6,927 nt of DNA. Origin: Anaerolineaceae bacterium UBA5365 (GTDB taxonomy: Bacteria; Chloroflexota; Anaerolineae; Anaerolineales; Anaerolineaceae). Where the stretch lies: positions 12,520-19,446 of the forward strand of contig DHPL01000062.1 in assembly GCA_002407905.1 (NCBI GenBank), in the 5' to 3' direction. The position numbers and the translations under genes are program-made. The notes below the pieces were generated by a model. It was not told the origin of the DNA, ran no database searches, and saw only the letters and a list, made by a program, of their open reading frames with translations. The stretch's first letter is position 1. Each line of letters starts with the position of its first letter. This document shows, one piece after another, positions 1 to 6,863 of the stretch.

Positions 1-1314
1 ACCACCCTGCCCATCGAAAAAGCCGGGCGGGTCTCGCCAGGCCAGGGCATTTCGGCTATGCAGGTGATCACCGCGCTCCAGCGCGATGTGCTTGTTCCTT
101 ACCAAAAGCGCCAGGTCGAAGATTTTAAAACCGGGCTGGATTTAATCCAGTCGGACCGGGGCGGGCTGGTTTACCAGCCCATTTTGGGCCTGCATACGGA
201 TGTAGCCCAGGTGGACTTCGTTTCCATGTACCCCGCGGTGATCATCAAGGGCAACATCTCCCCCGAGGTGCCTCTGCCGGACCTGCTGGAACCGGCGCAT
301 ACGGAGCTGGGGGTTGTACCGGCCACGCTTGAGCCGCTCTACGATAAGCGCGTGGCGCTTAAAAAACTCACCCGGGAATATGAGCCAAACCACCCCATGG
401 TAGGCTCGCTTAAAGCGCGTTCATCCGCGCTCAAATGGCTTTTGGTCGTCTGTTTTGGTTTTCTGGGCTACAAAAACGCCCGCTATGGGCGCATCGAGGC
501 GCACGAGGCTGTAACCAAGGGCGGCCGTGAGGTGCTTTTGCGCGCCAAAGAGGTGGCCGAAGCCGAGGGTTTTGAAGTGCTGCACATGTATGTGGACGCC
601 CTGTGGATCAAAAAGCCGGGCTGCACCAGTCCTTCCGATTTTGAGGATGTGATCGAAAAGATCAACCGGCGCACACGCCTGACCATCAATCTGGACGGTG
701 TTTTCCGCTGGATCGCGTTTTTGCCATCTAAAACCGACGCGCGTATCCCGATCGCCAATCGTTTTTTTGGCGTGTTTCAGAGCGGTGAATTAAAAGTGCG
801 CGGATTGGAAACACGCCGGCGCGATACGCCTGTGTGGATTGCCGCGGTACAGCAGCAGCTGATCCAGGTGATTGGCGAAGCGCGCAGCTACCCCGAACTC
901 CAGCCAGCTTTGCAGCGGGCTTATGCCATTTACGAAGCCGCCGTCAGCCAGTTGAAGGCCGGCATGGTCCCGCCGGAAAAACTGGTGATCAACGGCAAAG
1001 TCTCTTACGCGCTGGAGGCTTATAAGAGCAGCACCGCGTCCGTGCGGGCTGCCCGCCAGATGCAGGCGGCCGGGCTGGATATTCGGCCAGGGCAGCGCAT
1101 TCGCTTTATTTACACGAATGGCGACCCGGATGTTTTTGCCTGGGACCTGGGGCAAACTTTCCACCCGGAGCGCCTGAACCTGAGTAAATACCTCGAGCTG
1201 CTCGCCAAGGCCGGCGCCAGCGTTTTTCAGCCATTTGGTTACGACCCAGCCCTCCTGCAGGAGTGGACGACCACCGGTGCGCTGCAGCTGGGGTTTTCCA
1301 CCACCCCCTCTTGA
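1..1314 (+). CDS. Family B DNA polymerase-like protein, 3' part, probably inactivated
   Basis: The frame is open from base 1, so the gene begins upstream; the Met at 58 is only the first in-frame ATG and residues are counted from it. The visible part is a family B polymerase palm, fingers and thumb. Motif A is DFVSMYPAVI with the metal-binding Asp53 and steric-gate Tyr58. Motif B, normally KxxxNSxYG, reads KWLLVVCFG (126-134), keeping the Lys but losing Asn-Ser. Motif C, normally YGDTDS, reads YVDALW (178-183), keeping Asp180 while the second, catalytic Asp is Leu182. The thumb follows: KVRGLETRRRDTP (246-258) and a KVSYALEAYKSS segment (314-325). The frame is intact, so this looks like a conserved but inactive polymerase lineage and not a decaying gene. 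A structural or regulatory role is inference. The N-terminal and exonuclease domains lie outside the window. The operon downstream seems unrelated. Confidence 0.85.
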   Translation, partial: TTLPIEKAGRVSPGQGISAMQVITALQRDVLVPYQKRQVEDFKTGLDLIQSDRGGLVYQPILGLHTDVAQVDFVSMYPAVIIKGNISPEVPLPDLLEPAHTELGVVPATLEPLYDKRVALKKLTREYEPNHPMVGSLKARSSALKWLLVVCFGFLGYKNARYGRIEAHEAVTKGGREVLLRAKEVAEAEGFEVLHMYVDALWIKKPGCTSPSDFEDVIEKINRRTRLTINLDGVFRWIAFLPSKTDARIPIANRFFGVFQSGELKVRGLETRRRDTPVWIAAVQQQLIQVIGEARSYPELQPALQRAYAIYEAAVSQLKAGMVPPEKLVINGKVSYALEAYKSSTASVRAARQMQAAGLDIRPGQRIRFIYTNGDPDVFAWDLGQTFHPERLNLSKYLELLAKAGASVFQPFGYDPALLQEWTTTGALQLGFSTTPS

Positions 1315-1334
1315 TGTCAAACAGCTTGTGATTA

Positions 1335-1349
1335 TGTGGCTACGCGCAA
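1335..1349 (+). repeat. 15-bp direct repeat, copy 1
   Basis: TGTGGCTACGCGCAA lies 20 bases after the polymerase stop codon and recurs exactly, in the same orientation, at 6863-6877, shortly after the last gene of the operon. The match does not extend on either side. A 15-base exact match between two intergenic sites is unlikely by chance in a window this size. It may be a dispersed genomic element found after gene ends, or a junction repeat flanking the operon. Confidence 0.6.
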
Positions 1350-1370
1350 CTCCACCGATAAGACCAACAG

Positions 1371-1391
1371 GCCTCTATAATAGGCATTTTT
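1371..1391 (+). terminator. Weak candidate terminator after the polymerase gene
   Basis: GCCT (1371-1374) pairs with AGGC (1382-1385) around a short AT-rich loop, and a run of five T follows at 1387-1391. The stem has only four firm pairs, so intrinsic termination would be weak. The same bases contain TATAAT at 1376-1381, which gives a competing reading as a promoter -10 element. The position, 56 bases after the polymerase stop, fits an end of transcription. Confidence 0.3.
1376..1381 (+). promoter_or_regulatory. TATAAT hexamer, possible -10 element
   Basis: This is a perfect sigma-70-type -10 hexamer upstream of the operon. No convincing -35 lies 16-18 bases before it, and it sits inside the weak hairpin of the candidate terminator. 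If it is used, transcription would start near 1388 and the palindrome at 1411-1433 would lie just downstream of the start, where a bound repressor could block elongation. Confidence 0.25.
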
Positions 1392-1410
1392 GTAAAACTC
1401 CGAATTCAAA

Positions 1411-1433
1411 ATTGATACAATAATTGTATTAAT
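1411..1433. promoter_or_regulatory. 23-bp palindrome, candidate operator for the SorC-family regulator
   Basis: The left arm ATTGATACAA (1411-1420) and right arm TTGTATTAAT (1424-1433) are inverted repeats with one mismatch, separated by TAA whose outer bases also pair. Twelve-fold symmetry on this scale, in the only long gap in front of the operon, is typical of a dimer or tetramer binding site. SorC/DeoR-type regulators bind such palindromes near their own promoters, and the second gene of the operon encodes one. The link between this site and that protein is inference. Confidence 0.5.
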
Positions 1434-1453
1434 CCAGGCTAATGAATTATTAT
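1424..1453 (+). promoter_or_regulatory. Candidate operon promoter overlapping the palindrome
   Basis: TTGTAT (1424-1429) could serve as a -35 element and TATTAT (1448-1453) as a -10 element, with an 18-base spacer. The -10 matches consensus in five of six positions, the -35 in only three. The -35 lies inside the right arm of the palindrome, so a bound repressor would exclude RNA polymerase. In this AT-rich stretch such hexamers arise easily, so the call is weak. Confidence 0.3.
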
Positions 1454-1576
1454 TTTTCTGGAAGATGGCGATCTGTATGCTAGCACAATAGTGCTTAATT
1501 GATCCGATTCTCCCTGTTATTAGGCATTTAAGTCTAAAATTACGCCAACGTTCAGAATTAACATTTTTAAGCAGCC

Positions 1577-1582
1577 AAGGAG
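1577..1582 (+). promoter_or_regulatory. Ribosome binding site of the EIIA gene
   Basis: AAGGAG stands 5 bases before the ATG at 1588. It is a strong Shine-Dalgarno sequence and fixes the start of the first operon gene. Confidence 0.8.
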
Positions 1583-1587
1583 AGAGT

Positions 1588-2037
1588 ATGGAACTGAAAG
1601 AATGTTTACGCCCGAACCTCATCCAGATCAAACAATCACCGCAAGACTGGGAAGAAGCCATCCGCATGGTTGGCAGAATACTTGTGGCAGACGGAGCCAC
1701 GGAACCCCGTTATATCGACGGTATGATCCGCGTAGCCCACGAATTTGGACCCTATATCGTGATCGCTCCCGGGTTCGCCATGCCCCACGCCCGTCCGGAA
1801 GACGGCGTAATTCGCACCAGCATGTCCATGATCACGCTCAGCGAGCCGCTTAACTTTGGCAACGAAGATAACGACCCCGTGAGGGTTGTGCTTGCCCTGG
1901 CTGCAGCCAATCATGACGACCATGTTGGCGCCCTGGCCCAACTGGCCGAAGCGATCAGCGGCGATGGTGTGATTGACCAATTGGCAGAAGCCAATTCCGT
2001 AGAGGAAGTTTACGAAATCCTGGGAGGAAACGCCTGA
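1588..2037 (+). CDS. ulaC: PTS EIIA component, ascorbate type (UlaC-like)
   Basis: This 149-aa cytosolic protein is a PTS EIIA of the mannitol/fructose fold. In such systems it takes phosphate from HPr onto a histidine and passes it to EIIB of the ascorbate permease. The active-site signature is PGFAMPHARPEDGV (61-74) with His67 as the predicted phosphorylated residue; His112 in NHDDHVG is the likely second active-site histidine. The segments EPRYIDGMI (39-47) and NEDNDPV (92-98) match E. coli UlaC as I remember it, including length (about 154 aa). It opens the operon, 6 bases before the regulator and in the same reading frame as it. No EIIB or EIIC gene is present, so it either serves a permease encoded elsewhere or signals sugar-phosphate status. 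The ascorbate assignment is strengthened by the neighbouring ulaG, ulaF and ulaE genes. Confidence 0.85.
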   Translation: MELKECLRPNLIQIKQSPQDWEEAIRMVGRILVADGATEPRYIDGMIRVAHEFGPYIVIAPGFAMPHARPEDGVIRTSMSMITLSEPLNFGNEDNDPVRVVLALAAANHDDHVGALAQLAEAISGDGVIDQLAEANSVEEVYEILGGNA

Positions 2038-2043
2038 TCTGCC

Positions 2044-3090
2044 ATGCCTAAAGCATCTGACCAAGCACTGAAAAAGCGCATCTACCGGCTGGAACAGCTT
2101 GCCAGCATTGCTTCAATGTACTATGAGCAAGAGATGACCCAGGAGGAGATCGCGGATAAGTTCTTCATCTCCCGTTCACGCATTTCGCGCTTACTCAAAC
2201 TGGCCCATAAAAACGGCGTTGTAGATATCCGCATCCGCCACTTCGCGGACCGCTCCTACGAGCTAGAGAACCTGCTCAAGCGCAGCTTCCACCTGAAGGA
2301 TGCGATCGTCGCAGTTACTGACGGCATGGAATACGCCCAAACGCTGACCCAGCTTGGCTACTTTGCAGCCGAATACATCGACGCGAACATCCAGAGCGCC
2401 CGCACCTTCGGCTTCTCCTGGGGGAAGTCCATTGGCCAGACGGTTGACCAGTTGAAAGGTGCCAACTTGCCAGACCTGGAATTGGTCCAGGTGATTGGCG
2501 GAATTTTTGCCCAAAACCCGCTGATCGATATCGCGGGAATCACCCAAAAAGTGATGCAAAAATACCGCGGCAAGCCCTACTACCTTAACGCGCCGCTCTT
2601 TGTAGATGATGAGCAGGCTGCCCGGGTGATGCGGGCCCAGCCAATCATTGCCGAGGCCTTGGAAAAGGCCGAAAAAGCAGACCTGATCCTCACAGGAATC
2701 GGTGCGATCGAGCAAACGAACCTGCAATTCCTCTGGAAGGGCTTTAATGCCCAGGAACTCTTTAACCAGCTTTCCCATGCCAATGCGGCTGGGTTTATCT
2801 GTGCCCAGGCTTTTGACATCAAAGGGCAACCCATCAGCGGTAATTTCAACAACCACGTGATCGGCATCCCGCTTGATAAGCTGAAGAAAGTAAAAACCGT
2901 CGTAGCCGTTTCGGGGGGTAAGGGGAAGGCACAGGCTGTCATGGGGGCACTGCGGGGCGGTTATGTGGACGTACTCGTTACGGATATAAACTGTGTCAAG
3001 GAGATTTTCCGCCTTGACCGGTCTTTTTTTGACATCAAACCAAGCGATGAGACCCTCACCGCGCTATCATCCAATAAAGGAAAGGTATAA
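2044..3090 (+). CDS. SorC-family sugar-responsive transcriptional regulator
   Basis: The 348-aa product has an N-terminal helix-turn-helix (about 22-54; [21 protein letters not shown] carries the recognition helix) followed by a SorC-type sugar-phosphate-binding domain (about 80-330). Family hallmarks are FGFSWGKSI (123-131), LTGIGAIE (216-223) and [12 protein letters not shown] (288-299) near the C-terminus. SorC proteins bind phosphorylated sugars and change affinity for palindromic operators; the effector here is likely an intermediate of the pathway, and the palindrome at 1411-1433 is the obvious target. Its place inside the operon predicts autoregulation. The start has a distant Shine-Dalgarno (GGAGG at 2023-2027, 16 bases before ATG), suggesting translational coupling to the EIIA gene. 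Enterobacterial ascorbate genes use the DeoR-type UlaR, so a SorC protein in this role is a difference. Confidence 0.88.
   Translation: MPKASDQALKKRIYRLEQLASIASMYYEQEMTQEEIADKFFISRSRISRLLKLAHKNGVVDIRIRHFADRSYELENLLKRSFHLKDAIVAVTDGMEYAQTLTQLGYFAAEYIDANIQSARTFGFSWGKSIGQTVDQLKGANLPDLELVQVIGGIFAQNPLIDIAGITQKVMQKYRGKPYYLNAPLFVDDEQAARVMRAQPIIAEALEKAEKADLILTGIGAIEQTNLQFLWKGFNAQELFNQLSHANAAGFICAQAFDIKGQPISGNFNNHVIGIPLDKLKKVKTVVAVSGGKGKAQAVMGALRGGYVDVLVTDINCVKEIFRLDRSFFDIKPSDETLTALSSNKGKV
3076..3085 (+). promoter_or_regulatory. Ribosome binding site of ulaG inside the end of the regulator gene
   Basis: The doubled AAAGGAAAGG ends 7 bases before the ulaG ATG at 3093 and lies in the last codons of the regulator gene, which stops at 3090. 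This supports the chosen start and tight coupling. Confidence 0.6.
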
Positions 3091-3092
3091 AA

Positions 3093-4157
3093 ATGCCCAA
3101 CGTAAATGAGATTACACGAGAGAAATGGATTCTGGGAGCCTTCCCCGAGTGGGGAACCTGGCTGAACGAGGAAATCGACGCCGAAGTCGTACAACCCGGC
3201 ACCTTTGCCATGTGGTGGATTGGCTGCACCGGCATCTGGATCAAGACCGAAGGCAACACCAACATCGCCATTGATCTCTGGTTTGGCAACGGTAAGCGTA
3301 CCCAAAAAGTGAAGGAAATGGCGCAATACCACCAGATGCGCAATATGAACGGCGGCCGCCTGACGCAGCCCAACCTTCGCGCCGCGCCGATCGTGCTGGA
3401 CCCCTTTGCTGTGACCAAGGTGGATGCGGTTCTCTCCACCCACTATCACAACGATCACATCGATCCCTTCTTTGCCTCCGCCGTGCTTAATAATTGCGCG
3501 CCGGATGTCCCGTTCATTGGCCCACAGGCCTGTGTTGACAAATGGATTTCCTACGGTGTTCCTGCCGAACGCTGCAAAGTTGTTCGCCCTGGTGATGTCG
3601 TCCAGGTGGGTGATGTTGAGATCGTTGCCACCGACTCTTTCGACCGCACAATCCTGGTCACCGCGGATGGCGACCTGCGCGATCACCACGTGACCGATGA
3701 AGATATGGATAGCAAAGCCGTGAACTACGTCATCAAGACACCCGGCGGCACGGTTTATCACAGTGGCGATTCCCACTTCTCGCTCTATTACCGCAAACAT
3801 GGAAAGGAATTTGACATCGATGTCGCCTTCGGTTCTTACGGTGAAAACCCCGCTGGCGGCCAGGACAAAATGACTTCCATCGACATCTTGCGTATGGCTG
3901 AAAACCTGGACTGCAAAGTGGTCATCCCGATCCACTATGATGTTTGGTCCAACTTTAAGGCCGACCCCCTTGAGATCATGCACCTCTGGAACTACAAGAA
4001 GCACGTGCTGCAATATCAGTTTAAGCCGTTCATCTGGGACGTAGGCGGAAAGTTCGTCTACCCCAACGACAAGGATTTGCTGCAGTATCACTACCGCCGC
4101 GGCTTCGAGGATGCTTATACCGAAGAACCCAACCTGCCGTTCAAGGCAATACTCTAA
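3093..4157 (+). CDS. ulaG: L-ascorbate-6-phosphate lactonase UlaG
   Basis: UlaG is a cytosolic metallo-beta-lactamase-fold enzyme that hydrolyses the lactone ring of L-ascorbate-6-phosphate to 3-keto-L-gulonate-6-phosphate. The 354-aa length equals that of E. coli UlaG. The opening [12 protein letters not shown] (17-28), [15 protein letters not shown] (35-49) and the C-terminal LPFKAIL are nearly the E. coli sequence as I remember it. The metal site is HYHNDH (117-122: His117, His119, Asp121, His122), followed by HSGDSH (223-228) and His281 in PIHYD. GSYGEN (247-252) is a further family motif. All expected ligands are present, so the enzyme should be active. The gene starts 2 bases after the regulator and precedes ulaF by 25 bases. 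This is the most specific assignment in the operon and anchors the ascorbate reading. Confidence 0.95.
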   Translation: MPNVNEITREKWILGAFPEWGTWLNEEIDAEVVQPGTFAMWWIGCTGIWIKTEGNTNIAIDLWFGNGKRTQKVKEMAQYHQMRNMNGGRLTQPNLRAAPIVLDPFAVTKVDAVLSTHYHNDHIDPFFASAVLNNCAPDVPFIGPQACVDKWISYGVPAERCKVVRPGDVVQVGDVEIVATDSFDRTILVTADGDLRDHHVTDEDMDSKAVNYVIKTPGGTVYHSGDSHFSLYYRKHGKEFDIDVAFGSYGENPAGGQDKMTSIDILRMAENLDCKVVIPIHYDVWSNFKADPLEIMHLWNYKKHVLQYQFKPFIWDVGGKFVYPNDKDLLQYHYRRGFEDAYTEEPNLPFKAIL

Positions 4158-4171
4158 GAATCGCAGAGATC

Positions 4172-4177
4172 AGGAGG
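4172..4177 (+). promoter_or_regulatory. Ribosome binding site deciding the ulaF start
   Basis: AGGAGG stands 5 bases before the ATG at 4183. The frame is open further upstream to an ATG at 4111, but that start lies inside ulaG with no such site. The 4183 start also matches the UlaF/AraD N-terminus. Confidence 0.85.
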
Positions 4178-4182
4178 CTCAT

Positions 4183-4935
4183 ATGTTGAAAGATCTTAAA
4201 CAAGCAGTATGGGAGGCAAACATGGAGCTTCCTAAGAATCACCTCATTACCCTCACCTGGGGAAACGTTTCAGGTATCGACCGCGAAAAGGGCTTGATGG
4301 TCATCAAGCCCAGCGGTGTTGCCTACGAGGTCCTCAAGGCGGAGGACATGGTGGTGATGGATCTCAAAACCGGTGAGAAGGTGGAGGGCGCCATGCGCCC
4401 TTCATCTGACACCGCTACTCATCTGGAACTTTATCGCGCTTTTCCCAATATCGGCGGTATTGTGCACACGCATAGCCGCTGGGCAACAATATTCTGCCAG
4501 CTTTGCCGCCCTATCCCGCCGCTAGGCACAACCCATGGCGATAACTTTTTTGGCCCCATTCCCTGCACGGATCCGCTGAACGATTCGCAAATCAACGATA
4601 GTGATTACGAACAGGAAACTGGCTTCGTCATCATTGAAACCTTCCGCAAACTCCAGGAATCGGGTTTCTTGAAGGATTACCCAACCCTCAGTGGTCGGGC
4701 CGAAGATTTTGTTCCGGCAGTGTTGGTACCCAGCCATGGCCCATTCGCCTGGGGTAAAAGCCCAGCGCATGCCGTTGAAATGGCGATCGTGCTTGAGGAA
4801 GTTGCCTTCATGGCCTGGCATGTGCTTTCCCTGGACCCCCAGCGGCCAGACATGCAGCGCCAATTGCTTGAAAAGCATTTCCTGCGCAAACATGGCAGCA
4901 CGGCCTACTACGGTCAGGTTGGCGGGCATGCCTAG
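4183..4935 (+). CDS. ulaF: L-ribulose-5-phosphate 4-epimerase
   Basis: This 250-aa class II aldolase-fold enzyme interconverts L-ribulose-5-phosphate and D-xylulose-5-phosphate, linking the pathway to the pentose phosphate route. [13 protein letters not shown] (25-37) and IKPSGVAY (41-48) form the phosphate/substrate site. SSDTATH (74-80) carries Asp76, HTH gives zinc ligands His95 and His97, and SHGPFAWGK (184-192) supplies His185. Asp120 in TTHGD and Tyr243 in AYYGQ match the catalytic pair Asp120/Tyr229 of E. coli AraD once an insertion is allowed for. About 15 extra residues lie between VIIET (149-153) and SHGPF, so the protein is longer than the usual 228-231 aa. Sequence alone does not separate UlaF from AraD or SgbE; the ulaG and ulaE neighbours favour UlaF. 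Its last codons overlap the ulaE start by 8 bases. Confidence 0.93.
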   Translation: MLKDLKQAVWEANMELPKNHLITLTWGNVSGIDREKGLMVIKPSGVAYEVLKAEDMVVMDLKTGEKVEGAMRPSSDTATHLELYRAFPNIGGIVHTHSRWATIFCQLCRPIPPLGTTHGDNFFGPIPCTDPLNDSQINDSDYEQETGFVIIETFRKLQESGFLKDYPTLSGRAEDFVPAVLVPSHGPFAWGKSPAHAVEMAIVLEEVAFMAWHVLSLDPQRPDMQRQLLEKHFLRKHGSTAYYGQVGGHA

Positions 4936-5788
4936 AGCATATCAACTCGGGCTCTATGAAAAGGCAATGCCTATTCGCCTTAGCTGGGAGGAAAAGTTTG
5001 ACGCCCTCCGTCAGGCGGGCTTCGACTTTTTGGAACTCAGTATTGATGAAACAGACGATAAACTCGCCCGTCTGGATTGGACGGAGACCGAGGTAAACCA
5101 TCTGCGCCACTTGATCGAGAAGACCCAAACACCCATCGTCTCCATGTGCCTTTCCGGGCATCGCAAGTACCCCCTGGGCCACCCTGATCCGGCAATGCAG
5201 TCACGCAGTCTGGAAATCATGGAAAAAGCCTTGCAGCTTTCGGTTAAGCTTGGCGTCCGGTACATCCAGCTCGCAGGATACGACGTGTACTACGAAAACT
5301 CCACACCGGAAACGCTGGCAAATTTCGACCGGAATCTACGCCGCGCCGTTGATCTGGCCGCAAAATACGGCGTTCCCATGGGTTTTGAAACCATGGAAAC
5401 CGCCTTCATGGACACCGTAGGCAAGGCGATGCATTACGTGAACCAGATCAAGTCTCCCTATCTGGGTGTTTACCCTGATATTGGGAACCTGATGAACGCC
5501 TCGGTGCTTTATGGAACCCCTTACATCGATGACCTCTATCTTGGCCGGGGGCATATCTTTGCTGCTCACCTGAAGGAGACCATCCCGGGTCATTTCCGCG
5601 AAATTCCTTACGGTACCGGCCACACCGATTACCAGGCTGCCTTGAAAGCATGCCATGCCATGGGGATCAACCTTTTTGTAGGCGAATCCTGGGACTTGGG
5701 TGAAGAAAACTGGCGCGAACTTCTGGCTTATGCCTCCAGGTTCTTACGCGAAAAAATTGATGCTGTTTATTTAGAACAAGGGAATTAA
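4928..5788 (+). CDS. ulaE: L-ribulose-5-phosphate 3-epimerase (L-xylulose-5-phosphate 3-epimerase) UlaE
   Basis: This 286-aa TIM-barrel enzyme of the AP-endonuclease-2/sugar epimerase superfamily converts L-xylulose-5-phosphate to L-ribulose-5-phosphate, the step before UlaF. The length is close to E. coli UlaE (284 aa) and so are [10 protein letters not shown] (6-15), [14 protein letters not shown] (38-51) and QLAGYDVYY (114-122). The metal-binding quartet typical of the superfamily is visible: Glu154 (GFETME), Asp184 (YPDIGN), His214 (AAHLKE) and Glu253 (VGESWD). I chose the ATG at 4928 although the frame is open back to 4691, because homology begins here. The start overlaps the ulaF stop in ATGCCTAG, so translation is probably coupled; no strong Shine-Dalgarno is seen. 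The next gene begins at the base after this stop codon. Confidence 0.94.
   Translation: MPRAYQLGLYEKAMPIRLSWEEKFDALRQAGFDFLELSIDETDDKLARLDWTETEVNHLRHLIEKTQTPIVSMCLSGHRKYPLGHPDPAMQSRSLEIMEKALQLSVKLGVRYIQLAGYDVYYENSTPETLANFDRNLRRAVDLAAKYGVPMGFETMETAFMDTVGKAMHYVNQIKSPYLGVYPDIGNLMNASVLYGTPYIDDLYLGRGHIFAAHLKETIPGHFREIPYGTGHTDYQAALKACHAMGINLFVGESWDLGEENWRELLAYASRFLREKIDAVYLEQGN
5778..5783 (+). promoter_or_regulatory. Ribosome binding site of the propeller gene, inside ulaE
   Basis: AAGGGA lies in the last codons of ulaE, 5 bases before the ATG at 5789. It supports that start and shows that the two genes are meant to be translated together. Confidence 0.6.
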
Positions 5789-6823
5789 ATGCTCACCGTA
5801 CAAAAAGAGGTTTTAGCCAATATCACCAAATGTTACGCGCTATGCCCCATAACGCTCAAAGGCGTTCCAGGTTTTTTACTAGGAACAGAAAAAGAGGGCG
5901 GCTGTTACTTTTATGACCTGCAGGGCAAGTTAGTGGAACCCATCTGGACCGATTTTGGCGGTTTAATGTCCATTGTTCCTTACCCTGGCGCCGAGAACGC
6001 ATTTCTGGCAACTCAGGAGTTTTATTCGCCCAATAATTCAGCAGAGTCCCGCATCGTCCTCGCGTTTTGGGATGGCGCCTCCTGGCAGGTGCACACGCTG
6101 GTCCAACTGCCTTTTGTGCACCGCTTCGATGCCTTCCAGGTGGAAGGGGTGAACCACCTCATCGCCTGCACGATCAAAGATTCTCACGAATTCAAGGACG
6201 ATTGGAACCACCCCGGAAAGATCTATGTTGGAGAACTCCCACAGGACCCAAGGGATGCCCTGCATGGCGTGAACCTGCGCGTCTTACTGGACGGATTGGT
6301 GAAGAACCACGGATATGCCAGACACTCTGTTGATGGAGTACCCCACCCGCTCGTCACCTCTGAGTCTGGCGTTCTCCAGCTAACCCCACCGATGGGCGGT
6401 GAAGACTGGAAAACCACAGCGTTATCGGATATCCCAACCAGCGATGCCGCTTTATTGGATATGGATGGCGACGGAAAAGAAGAGCTTTTTACCTATGGTC
6501 CCTTCCATGGAGATAGCTTCTCAATCTTCCGCCAGGATCTCAAGGGGAATTGGGCGCGGGTATTCATTCGCGACACCGATCTCCCCTTCCTGCACGCCAT
6601 TTGGGTGGGTGAGATTCTGGGCACACCCACGCTGCTCGTGGGGCATCGGCGGGGGCAGAACGCCTTATACGCCGTTACCTATGATGAAACCGATTCCGAA
6701 TACAAGTTTGTAAAACTCGACGAAGGTGCCGGCCCATCCAATGTGACCTACCTGCCGGAGACCCAAACCATCGTTGCCGCGAACCGGGAAACGGACGAGC
6801 TCGCCTTTTACCATATTAGCTAG
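5789..6823 (+). CDS. Uncharacterised cytosolic beta-propeller protein of the ascorbate operon
   Basis: I do not recognise this 344-aa protein as a named family. It has no signal peptide or membrane segment. The sequence can be laid out as about seven repeats of 35-45 residues, each ending in a short hydrophobic strand pair such as GFLLGTE, HLIACTI, EELFTYG or TLLVGHR, consistent with a seven-bladed propeller of the FG-GAP/VCBS kind. One blade has the calcium-loop motif DMDGDGKEE (224-232). Histidines recur at equivalent blade positions: VHRFD (His111), NHGYA (His174), PFHGD (His240), LHAIW (His269), GHRRG (His286), suggesting a metal or ligand site at the pore. ATG follows the ulaE stop without a gap, with AAGGGA at 5778-5783 as ribosome binding site. 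The position where ulaD might be expected suggests a metabolic role on a pathway intermediate, for example lactonase, lyase or mutarotase; that is inference. Confidence 0.8.
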   Translation: MLTVQKEVLANITKCYALCPITLKGVPGFLLGTEKEGGCYFYDLQGKLVEPIWTDFGGLMSIVPYPGAENAFLATQEFYSPNNSAESRIVLAFWDGASWQVHTLVQLPFVHRFDAFQVEGVNHLIACTIKDSHEFKDDWNHPGKIYVGELPQDPRDALHGVNLRVLLDGLVKNHGYARHSVDGVPHPLVTSESGVLQLTPPMGGEDWKTTALSDIPTSDAALLDMDGDGKEELFTYGPFHGDSFSIFRQDLKGNWARVFIRDTDLPFLHAIWVGEILGTPTLLVGHRRGQNALYAVTYDETDSEYKFVKLDEGAGPSNVTYLPETQTIVAANRETDELAFYHIS

Positions 6824-6834
6824 GTCTCTATACA

Positions 6835-6863
6835 AAAGAGGCGGTGAACAATCCCGCCCCTTT
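6835..6863 (+). terminator. Hairpin, probable operon terminator
   Basis: AAAGAGGCGG (6835-6844) pairs with CCGCCCCTTT (6854-6863), ten positions with one A-C mismatch, around a 9-base loop. It begins 11 bases after the stop codon of the propeller gene. The stem is GC-rich with an A-run on the left and T-run on the right, as in bidirectional terminators, but the T-run is short and sits in the stem, so its efficiency is uncertain. Confidence 0.6.

Noticed and set aside
834..1025. Small + strand frame inside the polymerase gene
   Set aside because: It is an out-of-frame shadow of the thumb-domain coding sequence.
790..1320. Minus-strand open frame opposite the polymerase gene
   Set aside because: Low-complexity translation opposite clear polymerase thumb motifs; no ribosome binding site or domain.
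1332..1700. Minus-strand frame reaching from the EIIA gene into the leader region
   Set aside because: Its proposed start lies inside the EIIA coding sequence and the translation shows no family features; the leader looks non-coding.
1728..1740. Partial inverted likeness of the 15-bp repeat (CCGCGTAGCCCAC)
   Set aside because: It lies in the EIIA coding sequence, encodes conserved residues and differs at several positions, so chance is the best explanation.
2961..4091. Long minus-strand open frame opposite ulaG (376 codons)
   Set aside because: It is antisense to a highly conserved enzyme gene, crosses two genes and shows no recognisable domain; it arises from codon bias.
4111..4182. Longer N-terminus for the 4-epimerase from an ATG at 4111
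   Set aside because: It overlaps the end of ulaG, has no ribosome binding site and adds 24 residues without family similarity; AGGAGG precedes the ATG at 4183.
4691..4927. Longer N-terminus for ulaE from 4691
   Set aside because: This stretch is the shadow of the 4-epimerase gene in another frame; UlaE similarity starts at the ATG at 4928.
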